Assembly (NCBI GenBank): GCA_905201915.1
Contig: CAJKQE010000026.1
Location: 1-25,096, forward strand
Direction of reading: 5' to 3'
Origin: an uncultured Lachnospiraceae bacterium
Lineage (GTDB): Bacteria > Bacillota > Clostridia > Lachnospirales > Lachnospiraceae
Length of the DNA: 25,096 nucleotides
Positions 6,331 to 16,600 of this stretch are shown one piece after another. The translations under genes were made by a program, and so were the position numbers. The notes under the pieces were generated by a model that did no database searches, was not told where the DNA came from, and was given only the letters and a program-made list of their open reading frames with translations. Positions within the stretch are counted from its first letter, which is position 1, and each line of letters begins with the position of its first letter.

Positions 6331-6480
6331 GAGTCTTGCAAGAATACAAACAATGGTAAAAGTTTTGTTTTTTTGATATAATGTGTTTGAGACTTATTTT
6401 GGAATATTCAAGTATTTGTTCATATAAAAAGTGGATAGATGTTTTTGGGGGATTTTTATATAGAAAGGCAGATGGTGTAA

Positions 6481-7239
6481 ATGAAAAAGATATTATTTTT
6501 AGCATTAAATTTTTTTATGTTGGTTTCTTTATTGGGAGGTTGTAGTTTTATACAGGAAGAAAATAAAAATAATCAGGAGGCTATTCAGAGTGAAGAAGAT
6601 ATACTTGTAAGTGAGGAGGATTTAGAGGAAGAAGCGTTAGTTGGAAATCTTGTTCAGAATGAAAATCAGGAAAATTCTAATGTGAGTTTTGCTCAGGGAA
6701 ATATGGTAGGAAACCAAACAGGAGAAAATCCTGAGGTTGGCATTCAGCAAGAAAAGACGGTGGATGGTTACGTTTTAGAAACAGAAGGAAATATTATTAC
6801 TGTAGATTTGGAGAATTCAGGAGAAAGAAATTATCCGGGAGAAGGACTTGAGCGTGGAGTGGAATTTGATATTACAAATGCAGAAAAAGAAGTGATACAG
6901 GCTCCAGATTATTTGGAAGATAGAGAATGTAGAATTCGGACAGGAATAACGGTTTCTATTACTTATCATGTGGAAAATGGAAAAAATATTGTAACAAAGA
7001 TTACCACAGATAATGAGGAGAAAGGAGTTATCGTGTATGTTTCTTCTGGAAAAGTAGAAGAATTAACAGGAGAAACAATAAAAGTTCATATCAATCAAGG
7101 TGATAAAAATGGAGAAACTATTGTATTTTATACATCGGAAATTACTATACCACAAGAAATAGAAGTTAATTCTATAGTAACTGTCACATATTATTCAAAG
7201 GAAGATACAAATCAAGCTCTTTCAGTTATATGTAATTAG
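6481..7239 (+). CDS. Secreted lipoprotein of unknown function
   Basis: The N-terminus MKKILFLALNFFMLVSLLGG is followed directly by Cys (residue 21), a type II lipoprotein signal with lipobox LGGC, so the mature protein should be lipid-anchored outside the membrane. Residues ~22-95 are very acidic and Asn/Gln-rich, likely an unstructured spacer. The rest (~98-252) is beta-rich with two similar stretches, each built around 'V-x-G-x-V' (VDGYVLETEGNIITVDL and VSSGKVEELTGETIKVHI), which suggests a duplicated small beta domain. I do not recognise the family. The gene stands alone between a divergent promoter region and the ileS leader. Confidence 0.75.
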   Translation: MKKILFLALNFFMLVSLLGGCSFIQEENKNNQEAIQSEEDILVSEEDLEEEALVGNLVQNENQENSNVSFAQGNMVGNQTGENPEVGIQQEKTVDGYVLETEGNIITVDLENSGERNYPGEGLERGVEFDITNAEKEVIQAPDYLEDRECRIRTGITVSITYHVENGKNIVTKITTDNEEKGVIVYVSSGKVEELTGETIKVHINQGDKNGETIVFYTSEITIPQEIEVNSIVTVTYYSKEDTNQALSVICN

Positions 7240-7277
7240 GAAAATTAGATTTGAAGTATCAAAATCCCGCCTAGCCC

Positions 7278-7307
7278 TTGACAAATTCGGAGGATACTAA
7301 GTATAAT
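7278..7307 (+). promoter_or_regulatory. Promoter of the ileS T-box leader
   Basis: TTGACA (7278-7283) and TATAAT (7302-7307) are separated by 18 bases, placing the start near 7314, at the left edge of the T-box. Confidence 0.85.
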
Positions 7308-7312
7308 AAATC

Positions 7313-7560
7313 TATGTGAAAAACTGTGATGGAGAGAGTATTTGACTGTCGAAAGTTTCAGCGAGTCAGGGATGGTGGAAGCCTGATATTAGTAGCGGTG
7401 AAAGAAAATCACTCCGGAGTTGCTATCTGAATAAAGTAGGAGATGCCGGGTTTCCTCCGTTAAAGGGAGCGCATATAAAAGTCATAATACTTTGTATGTT
7501 GTAAGAGGTGGTATAACGAAGTAATTTTACTCTCGTCCTGTTGCAGGACGGGAGTTTTTT
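7313..7560 (+). promoter_or_regulatory. T-box leader (isoleucine-specific) of ileS
   Basis: T-box RNAs bind uncharged tRNA and let transcription continue when the matching amino acid is short. The stem I region carries the usual purine-rich GGAGAGAG near its start. A candidate isoleucine specifier ATC lies at 7425-7427 in GCTATCTGAATAAAGTAGG, just before the AGTAGG that normally follows the specifier loop. The T-box proper, AGGTGGTATAACG (7505-7517), includes the TGG that pairs with the tRNA acceptor end, and a terminator follows. The ileS gene downstream fits the isoleucine assignment. I placed the specifier by eye and did not fold the whole RNA. Confidence 0.9.
7530..7560 (+). terminator. 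T-box regulated terminator
   Basis: CTCTCGTCCTG (7530-7540) pairs with CAGGACGGGAG (7544-7554) over 11 bp around a TTG loop, then six T residues. In a T-box this competes with the antiterminator formed by the T-box sequence. Confidence 0.9.
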
Positions 7561-7594
7561 ATGCAATAGGAAAAAATGTCCTATGCAATAAAAA
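7555..7594. repeat. Imperfect palindrome after the T-box terminator
   Basis: TTTTTTATGCAATAGGA (7555-7571) faces TCCTATGCAATAAAAA (7579-7594). The inner ATAGGA/TCCTAT arms are perfect. Its left part differs by two bases over 19 from TTTTTTATGTAATGGGAAA at 23231-23249, also just after a terminator stem. It may be a small dispersed element. Confidence 0.4.
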
Positions 7595-7637
7595 CTCTTT
7601 TCATACATGCAAAGAAGTTCAAGAGAGGAGAATATCA

Positions 7638-10600
7638 ATGTATCAGAAAGTCACTACAGATTTAAACTTTGTAGAACGCGAAAAAAATGTCGAGAAATTC
7701 TGGAAAGATAACGATATTTTTAAAAAGAGTATGGAACAGAAAAAACAGGGAGAAACCTATACTTTCTATGATGGGCCTCCTACAGCGAATGGTAAACCAC
7801 ATATCGGACACGTACTTACACGTGTTATCAAAGATATGATTCCAAGATACCGTACAATGAAAGGAAAAATGGTTCCACGTAAAGCCGGTTGGGATACCCA
7901 CGGACTTCCTGTAGAACTGGAAGTAGAAAAGCTGTTAGGTCTTGATGGAAAAGAACAGATTGAAGAATATGGTTTAATTCCATTTATTGATAAATGTAAG
8001 GAAAGTGTTTGGAAATATAAAGGAATGTGGGAAGATTTTTCCTCAACTGTAGGTTTCTGGGCTGATATGGATAATCCTTACGTTACTTATGATGACAACT
8101 ATATTGAGTCTGAATGGTGGGCATTAAAAGAAATCTGGAATAAAGGACTTCTTTATAAAGGATTTAAGATTGTTCCTTACTGTCCTCGTTGTGGAACTCC
8201 TCTGTCAGCACAGGAAGTGGCACAGGGATACAAGGATGTAAAAGAACGCTCTGCAGTTGCACGTTTTAAAGTAGTAGGGGAAGATGCTTATATTCTGGCA
8301 TGGACAACAACACCTTGGACACTTCCGTCCAACGTGGCACTTTGTGTAAATCCTGACGAGCAGTATGTAAAAGTAAAAGCAGCAGACGGCTATACTTATT
8401 ATATGGCAGAAGCACTTCTGGATACTGTTTTGGGATCTTTAGAGAGAGAAGAAGGCACACCTGCTTATGAGGTTCTGGAAACTTATGTCGGAAAAGATTT
8501 GGAATATAAGGAATATGAACCATTATATAATTTTAAGGAACTGAATAAAAAAGCACACTATGTAGTATGCGACAATTATGTAACCTTAACAGATGGTACA
8601 GGTGTTGTTCATATTGCACCTGCATTTGGTGAGGACGATAGCAAAGTAGGAAGAAAATATGATTTGCCATTCCTTCAGCTTGTAGACGAGAAGGGTGAAA
8701 TGACAGCAGAAACTAAGTGGGCAGGAACTTTCTGTAAAAAGGCAGATCCTGAAGTATTAAAAGACTTAGATGAAAGAGGATTGTTATTCTCTGCACCGAA
8801 ATTTGAACACAGCTATCCACATTGCTGGAGATGTGATACTCCTCTGATTTACTATGCAAGAGAGTCTTGGTTCATTAAAATGACAGCAGTAAAAGACGAC
8901 TTAATCCGCAATAACAATACGATTAACTGGATTCCGGAAAGCATTGGAAAAGGCCGTTTCGGAGACTGGTTGGAAAATGTTCAGGACTGGGGTATCAGCC
9001 GTAACCGTTACTGGGGTACACCGTTAAATGTCTGGGAATGTGAATGTGGACATCAGCATTCTATCGGCAGCAGACAGGAACTTTACGAAATGAGTGGAAA
9101 TGAAGCGGCTAAAACAGTTGAGCTTCACAGACCATATATTGATGAAATTACAATTACCTGTCCAAAATGTGGAAAACCAATGCACAGAGTACCGGAAGTA
9201 ATTGACTGCTGGTTTGATTCTGGTGCAATGCCATTTGCACAGCATCATTATCCATTTGAAAATAAAGACTTATTTGAACAGCAGTTCCCGGCTGACTTTA
9301 TTTCAGAAGCTGTAGACCAGACTCGTGGATGGTTCTATTCCCTTCTGGCAGAGTCTACTCTGTTGTTTAATAAAGCACCATATAAGAATGTTATTGTTCT
9401 GGGACACGTACAGGACGAAAACGGACAGAAGATGAGTAAATCAAAAGGAAATGCTGTAGATCCGTTTGAAGCGTTAGAGAAATACGGCGCAGATGCAATT
9501 CGTTGGTATTTCTATGTCAACAGTGCACCATGGCTGCCAAACCGTTTCCATGGAAAAGCAGTACAGGAAGGACAGCGTAAATTCATGGGTACTCTGTGGA
9601 ATACTTATGCCTTCTTTGTTCTGTATGCAAATATTGATGAGTTTGATGCAACAAAATATACATTAGAATACGATAAACTCCCTGTAATGGATAAATGGTT
9701 GTTATCAAAATTAAATACCGTAGTAAAAGCTGTAGATGAAAATCTGGAAAACTACAGAATTCCGGAAACAGCAAGAGCGCTGCAGGAATTTGTAGATGAT
9801 ATGAGTAACTGGTATGTAAGAAGAAGCCGTGAACGTTTCTGGGCAAAGGGTATGGAGCAGGATAAGATTAATGCTTATATGACTCTGTATACAGCATTGG
9901 TGACAATCTCTAAAGCAGCAGCTCCAATGGTTCCGTTCATGACAGAAGATATTTATCAGAACTTAGTAAGAAGTCTTGATAAAAATGCACCGGAAAGTAT
10001 TCATTTATGCGACTTCCCAGAAGTGAAAGAAGAATGGATTGATAAAGAATTAGAGCAGAACATGGATAACCTGCTGAAAGCAGTTGTTATGGGACGTGCA
10101 TGTAGAAATACAGCAAATATTAAAAACCGTCAGCCAATTGGCAAGATGTTCGTAAAAGCTCCTTTTGAGTTATCTGAATTTTATAAAGAAATCATTGCAG
10201 ACGAGCTGAATGTAAAAGAAGTTGTATTTACAGATGATGTAAGAGAATTTACATCTTACAGCTTCAAACCACAGCTTAAAACAGTTGGACCAAAATATGG
10301 AAAATTCTTAGGCGGTATTAAAGAAACACTTTCTAAGCTTGACGGAAACAAAGCAATGGATGAATTAAAAGAAAAAGGCGCTCTTACTTTTGAAGTAAAC
10401 GGACAAGAAATCGTTCTCACAGAAGATGACCTTTTAATTGATATGGCACAGAGGGAAGGATATGTTTCCGAAGCAGATAATGACGTAACTGTTGTACTGG
10501 ATACAAACCTTACACCGGAGCTTATTGAAGAGGGATTTGTTCGTGAAATTATCAGCAAAATCCAGACTATGCGTAAGGAAGCAGGATTTGAGGTTATGGA

Positions 10601-10781
10601 CAAAATCCAGATTTCTCTTGCAGACAATCAGGTGATTGAAGGAATTTTCCGTGTGCACGAAAAAGAAATCAAATCAGAGGTTCTTGCAGAAAATGTGGTA
10701 TATAATGAACTGAGTGGTTATACAAAAGAATGGAAGATTAACTCCGAAAATGTAAAATTAGGTGTAGAAAAGCTTTCATAA
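7638..10781 (+). CDS. ileS: Isoleucyl-tRNA synthetase, type 2-like
   Basis: This class I synthetase charges tRNA-Ile in the cytoplasm. Over 1047 residues it has the HIGH motif (H55-I-G-H58 in PTANGKPHIGHVLTR), GWDTHGLPVELEVEK, a CP1 editing domain with AWTTTPWTLPSNVALCVNP, KMSKS (598-602) and an anticodon-binding region with NWYVRRSRERFW. The PTANGKPHIGH and GWDTHGLPVE wording, and the lack of the usual type 1 Cys cluster at the extreme C-terminus, point to the IleS2 group. Members of that group are known to be poorly inhibited by mupirocin. CxxC pairs (YCPRCG, CPKCGKP) occur inside the body. It has a GAGAGGAG ribosome binding site, sits under a T-box, and glgP follows. Confidence 0.97.
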   Translation: MYQKVTTDLNFVEREKNVEKFWKDNDIFKKSMEQKKQGETYTFYDGPPTANGKPHIGHVLTRVIKDMIPRYRTMKGKMVPRKAGWDTHGLPVELEVEKLLGLDGKEQIEEYGLIPFIDKCKESVWKYKGMWEDFSSTVGFWADMDNPYVTYDDNYIESEWWALKEIWNKGLLYKGFKIVPYCPRCGTPLSAQEVAQGYKDVKERSAVARFKVVGEDAYILAWTTTPWTLPSNVALCVNPDEQYVKVKAADGYTYYMAEALLDTVLGSLEREEGTPAYEVLETYVGKDLEYKEYEPLYNFKELNKKAHYVVCDNYVTLTDGTGVVHIAPAFGEDDSKVGRKYDLPFLQLVDEKGEMTAETKWAGTFCKKADPEVLKDLDERGLLFSAPKFEHSYPHCWRCDTPLIYYARESWFIKMTAVKDDLIRNNNTINWIPESIGKGRFGDWLENVQDWGISRNRYWGTPLNVWECECGHQHSIGSRQELYEMSGNEAAKTVELHRPYIDEITITCPKCGKPMHRVPEVIDCWFDSGAMPFAQHHYPFENKDLFEQQFPADFISEAVDQTRGWFYSLLAESTLLFNKAPYKNVIVLGHVQDENGQKMSKSKGNAVDPFEALEKYGADAIRWYFYVNSAPWLPNRFHGKAVQEGQRKFMGTLWNTYAFFVLYANIDEFDATKYTLEYDKLPVMDKWLLSKLNTVVKAVDENLENYRIPETARALQEFVDDMSNWYVRRSRERFWAKGMEQDKINAYMTLYTALVTISKAAAPMVPFMTEDIYQNLVRSLDKNAPESIHLCDFPEVKEEWIDKELEQNMDNLLKAVVMGRACRNTANIKNRQPIGKMFVKAPFELSEFYKEIIADELNVKEVVFTDDVREFTSYSFKPQLKTVGPKYGKFLGGIKETLSKLDGNKAMDELKEKGALTFEVNGQEIVLTEDDLLIDMAQREGYVSEADNDVTVVLDTNLTPELIEEGFVREIISKIQTMRKEAGFEVMDKIQISLADNQVIEGIFRVHEKEIKSEVLAENVVYNELSGYTKEWKINSENVKLGVEKLS

Positions 10782-10802
10782 GAGTTGGGGAGGAAAAAGG
10801 GA

Positions 10803-13265
10803 ATGTTAGACAATCATTTTAAAAAAGAGGAATTCAAAAAAAGCGTTAAAGAAAATGTAAAAATGCTTTACAGAAAAACAATAGAAGAAGCAACCCAGGA
10901 ACAAGTTTTTCAGGCGGTTTCTCTTGCTGTAAAGGACGTAATTATTGACAACTGGCTCTTGACACAGAAACAGTATGAGAAGGACGACCCGAAGATTGTT
11001 TATTACCTGTCCATGGAGTTTCTCATGGGCAGAGCCCTTGGAAATAACTTAATCAATTTATGTGCTTATGATGAAGTAAAAGAAGCTTTGGACGAGCTTG
11101 GATTTGACTTAAATGTAATTGAAGACCAGGAGCCGGACCCGGCTCTTGGAAACGGTGGCTTGGGAAGACTGGCTGCCTGCTTCTTAGACTCTCTGGCAAC
11201 ATTAGGATATTGTGCTTATGGCTGTGGTATTCGTTATCATTACGGACTGTTCAAACAGAAAATTGAAGACGGATATCAAGTAGAAGTTCCTGATAACTGG
11301 CTGAAAAATGGATATCCATTTGAACTTCGACGTCCGGAATATGCCAAAGAAGTAAAATTCGGCGGTTATGTAAAAGTGGAATACGACCCTGCAACAGGCA
11401 GAAATCATTTTATTCAGGAAGGATATCAGTCTGTACTTGCAGTACCTTATGATATGCCAATCGTAGGATATAACAATAATGTTGTAAATACACTGCGTAT
11501 CTGGGATGCGGAAGCAATTAATGATTTCCGTCTGGATTTATTTGATAAAGGTGAATATCATAAAGCAGTAGAGCAGGAAAACCTTGCAAAGAACATTGTA
11601 GAAGTTCTCTATCCAAATGATAATCACTATGCAGGAAAAGAATTACGTTTAAAACAGCAGTATTTCTTTATTTCTGCAAGTATTCAGGAAGCAATTGAGA
11701 AATTTAAAAAGACACATGATGATTTACATGATTTGCCGAAGAAAGTGGCTTTCCAGTTAAATGATACACATCCAACTATGACTGTAGCAGAACTTATGCG
11801 TATTTTAGTGGATGAAGAAAACTTAGAATGGGAAGATGCATGGAACATTACAACACAGACTTGTGCTTATACAAACCATACAATTATGTCAGAAGCATTG
11901 GAAAAATGGCCAATTGAGCTGTTCTCCAGACTGCTTCCTAGAATTTATCAGATTATCGAAGAAATCAACCGTAGATTTTTACTGGAAATCCAGCAGAAAT
12001 ATCCGGGAAATCAGGAAAAAATCCGCAAAATGGCAATTATTTATGACGGACAGGTAAAAATGGCTCACCTGGCTATTGCCGGAGGTCATTCTGTAAACGG
12101 TGTTGCCAGACTGCATACGGAAATCTTGAAAAAACAGGAATTAAAAGATTTCTACGAAATGTATCCTGACAAATTTAACAACAAAACAAATGGTATTACT
12201 CAGAGACGTTTCCTGTTACACGGAAACCCACTGCTGGCATCCTGGGTGACAGAGCATATCGGAGACGGATGGATTACTGACTTATCACAGCTTTCCAAAT
12301 TGAAAGTATATGCAGATGATAAAAAGGCACAGCAGGAATTCATGAATATTAAATACCAGAATAAGGTACGTCTGGCAAAATATATTCTGGAGCATAACGG
12401 AATTGAAGTAAATCCCAATTCTATCTTTGATGTTCAGGTAAAACGTCTTCATGAATACAAACGTCAGTTAATGAATATTCTGCATGTTATGTATCTGTAC
12501 AACAAGATTAAAGAACATCCGGAAATGCCGTTCTATCCAAGAACTTTCATCTTTGGAGCAAAGGCAGCAGCAGGTTACAGACGTGCAAAACAGACTATTA
12601 AATTGATTAATGCAGTAGCAGATGTGATTAACAACGACAAATCTATCAATGGCAAGATTAAAGTTGTATTTATTGAAAACTACCGTGTATCTAATGCGGA
12701 AATGATTTTTGCGGCAGCAGATGTATCTGAGCAGATTTCCACTGCAAGTAAAGAAGCTTCCGGAACAGGAAACATGAAATTTATGTTAAACGGTGCGCCT
12801 ACAATCGGTACCATGGACGGTGCAAACGTGGAAATCGTGGAAGAAGTAGGAGCAGAAAATGCCTTTATCTTCGGTTTATCTTCTGATGAAGTTATTAACT
12901 ACGAAAATAACGGCGGTTATGACCCAATGCAGTATTTCAACAATGACCCGGACATCAGAAACGTACTGATGCAGCTTATTAACGGAACATATTCTAACGG
13001 AGATTTCAATATGTTCAGAGAAATCTATGACTCTCTGCTGAATACAAACAGCAGTGACAAGGCAGATACTTACTTTATTCTGGCTGATTTCAAATCTTAT
13101 GCAGCAGCACAGGAAAAAGTAGAGGAAGCTTATAGAGACGAAGAAAGATGGGCGAAGATGGCGCTCTTGAATACTGCTTGTGCAGGTAAATTTACATCTG
13201 ACAGAACTATTCAGCAGTATGTTGATGAAATTTGGCACTTGGATAAGGTTGTAATTGGAAAATAG
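10803..13265 (+). CDS. glgP: Glycogen/starch (alpha-glucan) phosphorylase
   Basis: The enzyme splits alpha-1,4-glucans with phosphate to give glucose-1-phosphate, using pyridoxal phosphate. From ATG10803 it is 820 residues, the full family length. Signatures are YYLSMEFLMGRALGNNLINL, EDQEPDPALGNGGLGRLAAC, QLNDTHPTMTVAELMRILVD and the cofactor site EASGTGNMKFMLNGAPTIGT, with PLP-binding K659. I chose ATG10803 because GGGGAGG ends nine bases upstream; a TTG at 10785 would overlap that site. Only 21 bases separate it from ileS, with no promoter or terminator visible, so it is probably read through from the T-box transcript. Confidence 0.97.
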   Translation: MLDNHFKKEEFKKSVKENVKMLYRKTIEEATQEQVFQAVSLAVKDVIIDNWLLTQKQYEKDDPKIVYYLSMEFLMGRALGNNLINLCAYDEVKEALDELGFDLNVIEDQEPDPALGNGGLGRLAACFLDSLATLGYCAYGCGIRYHYGLFKQKIEDGYQVEVPDNWLKNGYPFELRRPEYAKEVKFGGYVKVEYDPATGRNHFIQEGYQSVLAVPYDMPIVGYNNNVVNTLRIWDAEAINDFRLDLFDKGEYHKAVEQENLAKNIVEVLYPNDNHYAGKELRLKQQYFFISASIQEAIEKFKKTHDDLHDLPKKVAFQLNDTHPTMTVAELMRILVDEENLEWEDAWNITTQTCAYTNHTIMSEALEKWPIELFSRLLPRIYQIIEEINRRFLLEIQQKYPGNQEKIRKMAIIYDGQVKMAHLAIAGGHSVNGVARLHTEILKKQELKDFYEMYPDKFNNKTNGITQRRFLLHGNPLLASWVTEHIGDGWITDLSQLSKLKVYADDKKAQQEFMNIKYQNKVRLAKYILEHNGIEVNPNSIFDVQVKRLHEYKRQLMNILHVMYLYNKIKEHPEMPFYPRTFIFGAKAAAGYRRAKQTIKLINAVADVINNDKSINGKIKVVFIENYRVSNAEMIFAAADVSEQISTASKEASGTGNMKFMLNGAPTIGTMDGANVEIVEEVGAENAFIFGLSSDEVINYENNGGYDPMQYFNNDPDIRNVLMQLINGTYSNGDFNMFREIYDSLLNTNSSDKADTYFILADFKSYAAAQEKVEEAYRDEERWAKMALLNTACAGKFTSDRTIQQYVDEIWHLDKVVIGK

Positions 13266-13275
13266 TTTTATAAAA

Positions 13276-13325
13276 AAGGAGAGCTTACTGTCAGTCTGGT
13301 CAGCTCTCCTTGACATTCCTTTTTA
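13276..13325. terminator. Terminator after glgP
   Basis: AAGGAGAGCT (13276-13285) pairs perfectly with AGCTCTCCTT (13302-13311). On the plus strand the T-run (TTCCTTTTT) is displaced by a few bases. On the minus strand the stem is followed at once by TTTTTT, so the hairpin may work in both directions. Confidence 0.7.
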
Positions 13326-13338
13326 GATTGTGTACTAT
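13310..13338 (+). promoter_or_regulatory. Promoter of the cobalamin riboswitch transcript
   Basis: TTGACA (13310-13315) shares its first two bases with the preceding terminator stem. TACTAT follows after 17 bases (13333-13338). The transcript would start near the left edge of the riboswitch. Confidence 0.6.
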
Positions 13339-13349
13339 AAAATAAGAAC

Positions 13350-13470
13350 TGCATATCCATGATGGTCGTTGGAGTTTACTCCAAGGTTAAAAGGGAAATC
13401 GGTGAAAATCCGATACAGTCACCTCTACTGTAATGCTTTCGGCTAAGTCAGAAAATCTGCCATCAGAGAA
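13350..13470 (+). promoter_or_regulatory. Cobalamin (B12) riboswitch
   Basis: The conserved core is visible in order: GATGGTCG, a TTGGAG/CTCCAA hairpin (13369-13384), GGTTAAAAGGGAA, CGGTGAAAATCCGATACAGT, CTCTACTGTAATGC, and the B12-box-like AAGTCAGAAAATCTGCC (13445-13461). The aptamer binds cobalamin, and in this class binding normally lowers expression of the downstream gene. The terminator at 13547-13583 provides the expression platform. The edges are approximate. Confidence 0.9.
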
Positions 13471-13546
13471 ATAGATTTCCGGGTTGAGGGAGTTTTATTT
13501 GTGTAGAAAAAGATGTGCAGGATAAAATTTCATAGTGAAGATAGAT

Positions 13547-13583
13547 AAGGTTTCTTTACCGGTGTGTAAAGAGACCTTTTTTT
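13547..13583 (+). terminator. Riboswitch expression-platform terminator
   Basis: AAGGTTTCTTTAC (13547-13559) pairs with GTAAAGAGACCTT (13566-13578) over 13 bp with one G-U pair. Seven or more T residues overlap and follow (to 13583). Confidence 0.85.
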
Positions 13584-13699
13584 GTGAGTTTGTTACATTA
13601 AGGGAAAACTAAAAATGTATAAATATTTTGAAATCCTCTTTTATGCGACTGTCTCATAAAAAATGCTATGTAAGAAAAAATATGTAAAGGAGAAAGAAA

Positions 13700-16600
13700 A
13701 TGAAAAAAAGAAGAAATGCAAACCGTGTTCTCAGTCTGCTTCTGGTAATGGCATTGCTTATTACCGGAATGCCTGTATCGGTACATGCCACAGGCGACAT
13801 GGAGACTCCGGTTGTAGAAGCAGGAGAAATTTTAAGCGGGACAGGACAGGAAAATGCAATTTCTGAAACGGAAATTCCCACAGTTATTGAAGCGGGAACA
13901 ACTTATACGTTGACAGAGGATATTGTGTTTACAGAAGGTCAGACTTTTGAACGCATTGCAGGAACTTTAGATGGAAATGGTCACACCATTACTCTTGCAG
14001 ATAAGCCTCTGGCAAATGAAGTGACAGGAACGATTCAGAACCTTGGAGTAACCAGTGAAAATGTTATTGTAAGTGACAAAACTTTTGGAAGTATGGCGAT
14101 TACTTTAAGCGGAACCATTCAGAACTGCTATTCTACGGCTAAAATAAGATTAACTGGATTTGCAGGAGAAGTAGGAGGTCTTGTAGGAACTTTCCGCTCA
14201 GGAGCAATTAAAAATACATACTTCGGTGGAAGTATTGACGCTATGATGGCAGGTGGACTTGTTGGAATTCGAGAAACGGAAGAAAGCATTTTATCTAACA
14301 GTTATTATGCGACAGATAAAGCTTCGTCAGCTTTGGGACCTGTATCTTGGGGAAAAAAGCCTGAAGATGGGAAGAATTCCAAAAAAACATTAGAGGAATT
14401 AAAGTCTGCAGTGCAATTATTAAATAAAGATATTCCGGACACAGGATTTACATGGACTTCTTCGTCAGATGGCAGTAATCAAGGGTTACCTGTTTTAACA
14501 CAGGGAGGCGTATCTCCAGAACCTGAACAGATAGATAAAACAGCTCTCCAAAATGCTGTAAATGAAGGAAAGCGACTGGAGCAGGACAGATATACTGAAA
14601 AAAGTTGGAAAGCATTTTCTGAAGCATTAGATGTAGCAGAACAAGTTTTGCAGAAATCAGATGTAAAGCAGACAGAAATTGAGGAAGCTTTGAAAGCCTT
14701 AAATGCGGCAAAAGAACAATTAGAAAAGAAAAAAGTGACAGAACCGGTTGCTCCGCCAAAAGATGAAGGCCAGATTGTTCATATTAAAGAGCAGGCAGAT
14801 TTGGAGAAAATAGACTCTGAAAAGACAGATGTTTACTATGTTCTTGATAATGATATTACATTAGATAAAAAGTATAAGGCGTTTTTTGAGTTTAACGGTA
14901 TCTTTGATGGAAATGGACATACGGTTACTCTCGAAGATACTACATGGCTGTTTCAGAGTGTTGGAGAACAAGGGATTTTACAGAATACACATTTTACCGG
15001 TACTTTAGCTTCATGGGCAGAAAGCGGGCCGGCAGGATATGATTTAAAAGGTGCAATTATTAACTGTTATACAGATGTGAAAGGCAATGGAGCCTGTGGA
15101 TTTGCAAAACGTCTTACTGGCGGCAGATTGATTAATAGTTATTCTATTAGCGAAGGGAAAATAGCTGTTTTATTTAAAGAATATAAAGGAGGTAACTTAA
15201 TCAATTCCTATTGGTCTGACAGTGGGAAAAATCCAGTACAATTTCCGGCAGAAGCATTAATAAATTCTTCTGCAAAGTCAGAAGATGATATGAAGACGAA
15301 GGAATTTGTAGAGCTTTTAAACAAGAATAAGGGTGAGTTTGGCATCGCATGGGGACAAAATAGTACAGGATATCCTTATTTTGGGGAAAATCAGGAATAT
15401 AATCCCAACAAACCAAATTTTCCGGAAAATAAATATGAAATAGAGTTTGCTTTTGCAGATGGTGTAACAGAGACAATTGAAAATCAGACTTTATATGTAT
15501 CACCGGATGAGGTAGGAGCTTTTAATCTGGCAGGAACATTTCGCTTAAAAGAAGTACCGGCTACAAGCACAGTGTCATGGAACATAACTGACGTGAAGCC
15601 GGATAGAGCCTTATCAATAGGGGCAGATCGAGGTGAACTTCGAGTAGATGCAGAGGGTTCTGCCATTGTATCAGCAACAGAAAGAAAAGCAGATGCATCC
15701 ACAGAAACAGTTGCTTGGGTAAAAGTAATTGCAAAATCACAGATAATTGAACAAATCAAGCTTTTTATTGATGGACAGGATGTAACTAACGGTAAAATAA
15801 AAGTAGAAGGTTCCGAATGGAAAAATATTCAGGTACAGGCAAAATATCAGGGAAGTGAAAAATTCATACCGGTACATAGCTCTCGTTTTACTTATGAGCC
15901 AAGTGATGAAAAGTTGATTTATAACTTAAATTCATCCAGTGAGTTTAAGTTTAAAAAACCAGGTACAGCATCTATGATTGTTGCAGTAAAAGCAAAACCT
16001 GAAATAAAAGCAGAGGTAGAAGCAACTTCTTCCTATGTACCTGTTGAAAGTGTGAAGCCGGCTGTTTCAGGAGAAAAAGAAATTCATTCCAGAAATGCCA
16101 ATGATCCGGATAACTATGCATTTCTGCCGGATTACAGTGGAGTTATTGTATCACCGGAGAATGCCAGCTATGCAAGTAACTGGACAGTAACAAGTAGTGA
16201 TCCTTCTATTGCCAACTATGTAGACAGTATGGTAAAGGGATATGTACCATATAAAGCAGGTACAGTTACTTATACAGCGAAAATTGAACAGACAGATCCT
16301 AAGACTAAGAAAACAAGTACAGTAACAGGAACTTCAGAGGTTACTTATAAGTACAAAAATCCATTGACAAAGATAGCAATAGGTGAAAGTAATTTCCAGA
16401 TGAAAAACTTCGCAGAACAGCTTCTTGACTTGACTTTTGAGGGAGAACTTTCTAAAGAAGGCTGGAGTGTAACTGACCCACAGTTAAAATGGTCTTATGA
16501 TAAAGAGGGAATTGTAAAGATTGTCCGTAAAGAACAGGGATATTGGAAAAAAGGAAATCCAGAATGGGATAATGCACCGGATAAAGGCTCTTTTCTTACC

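Noticed and set aside
13639..13664. TTTTATG ... CATAAAA inverted repeat in the surface protein leader as a third copy of the palindromic element
   Set aside because: The arms are short, the middle differs, and AT-rich sequence makes such matches likely by chance.
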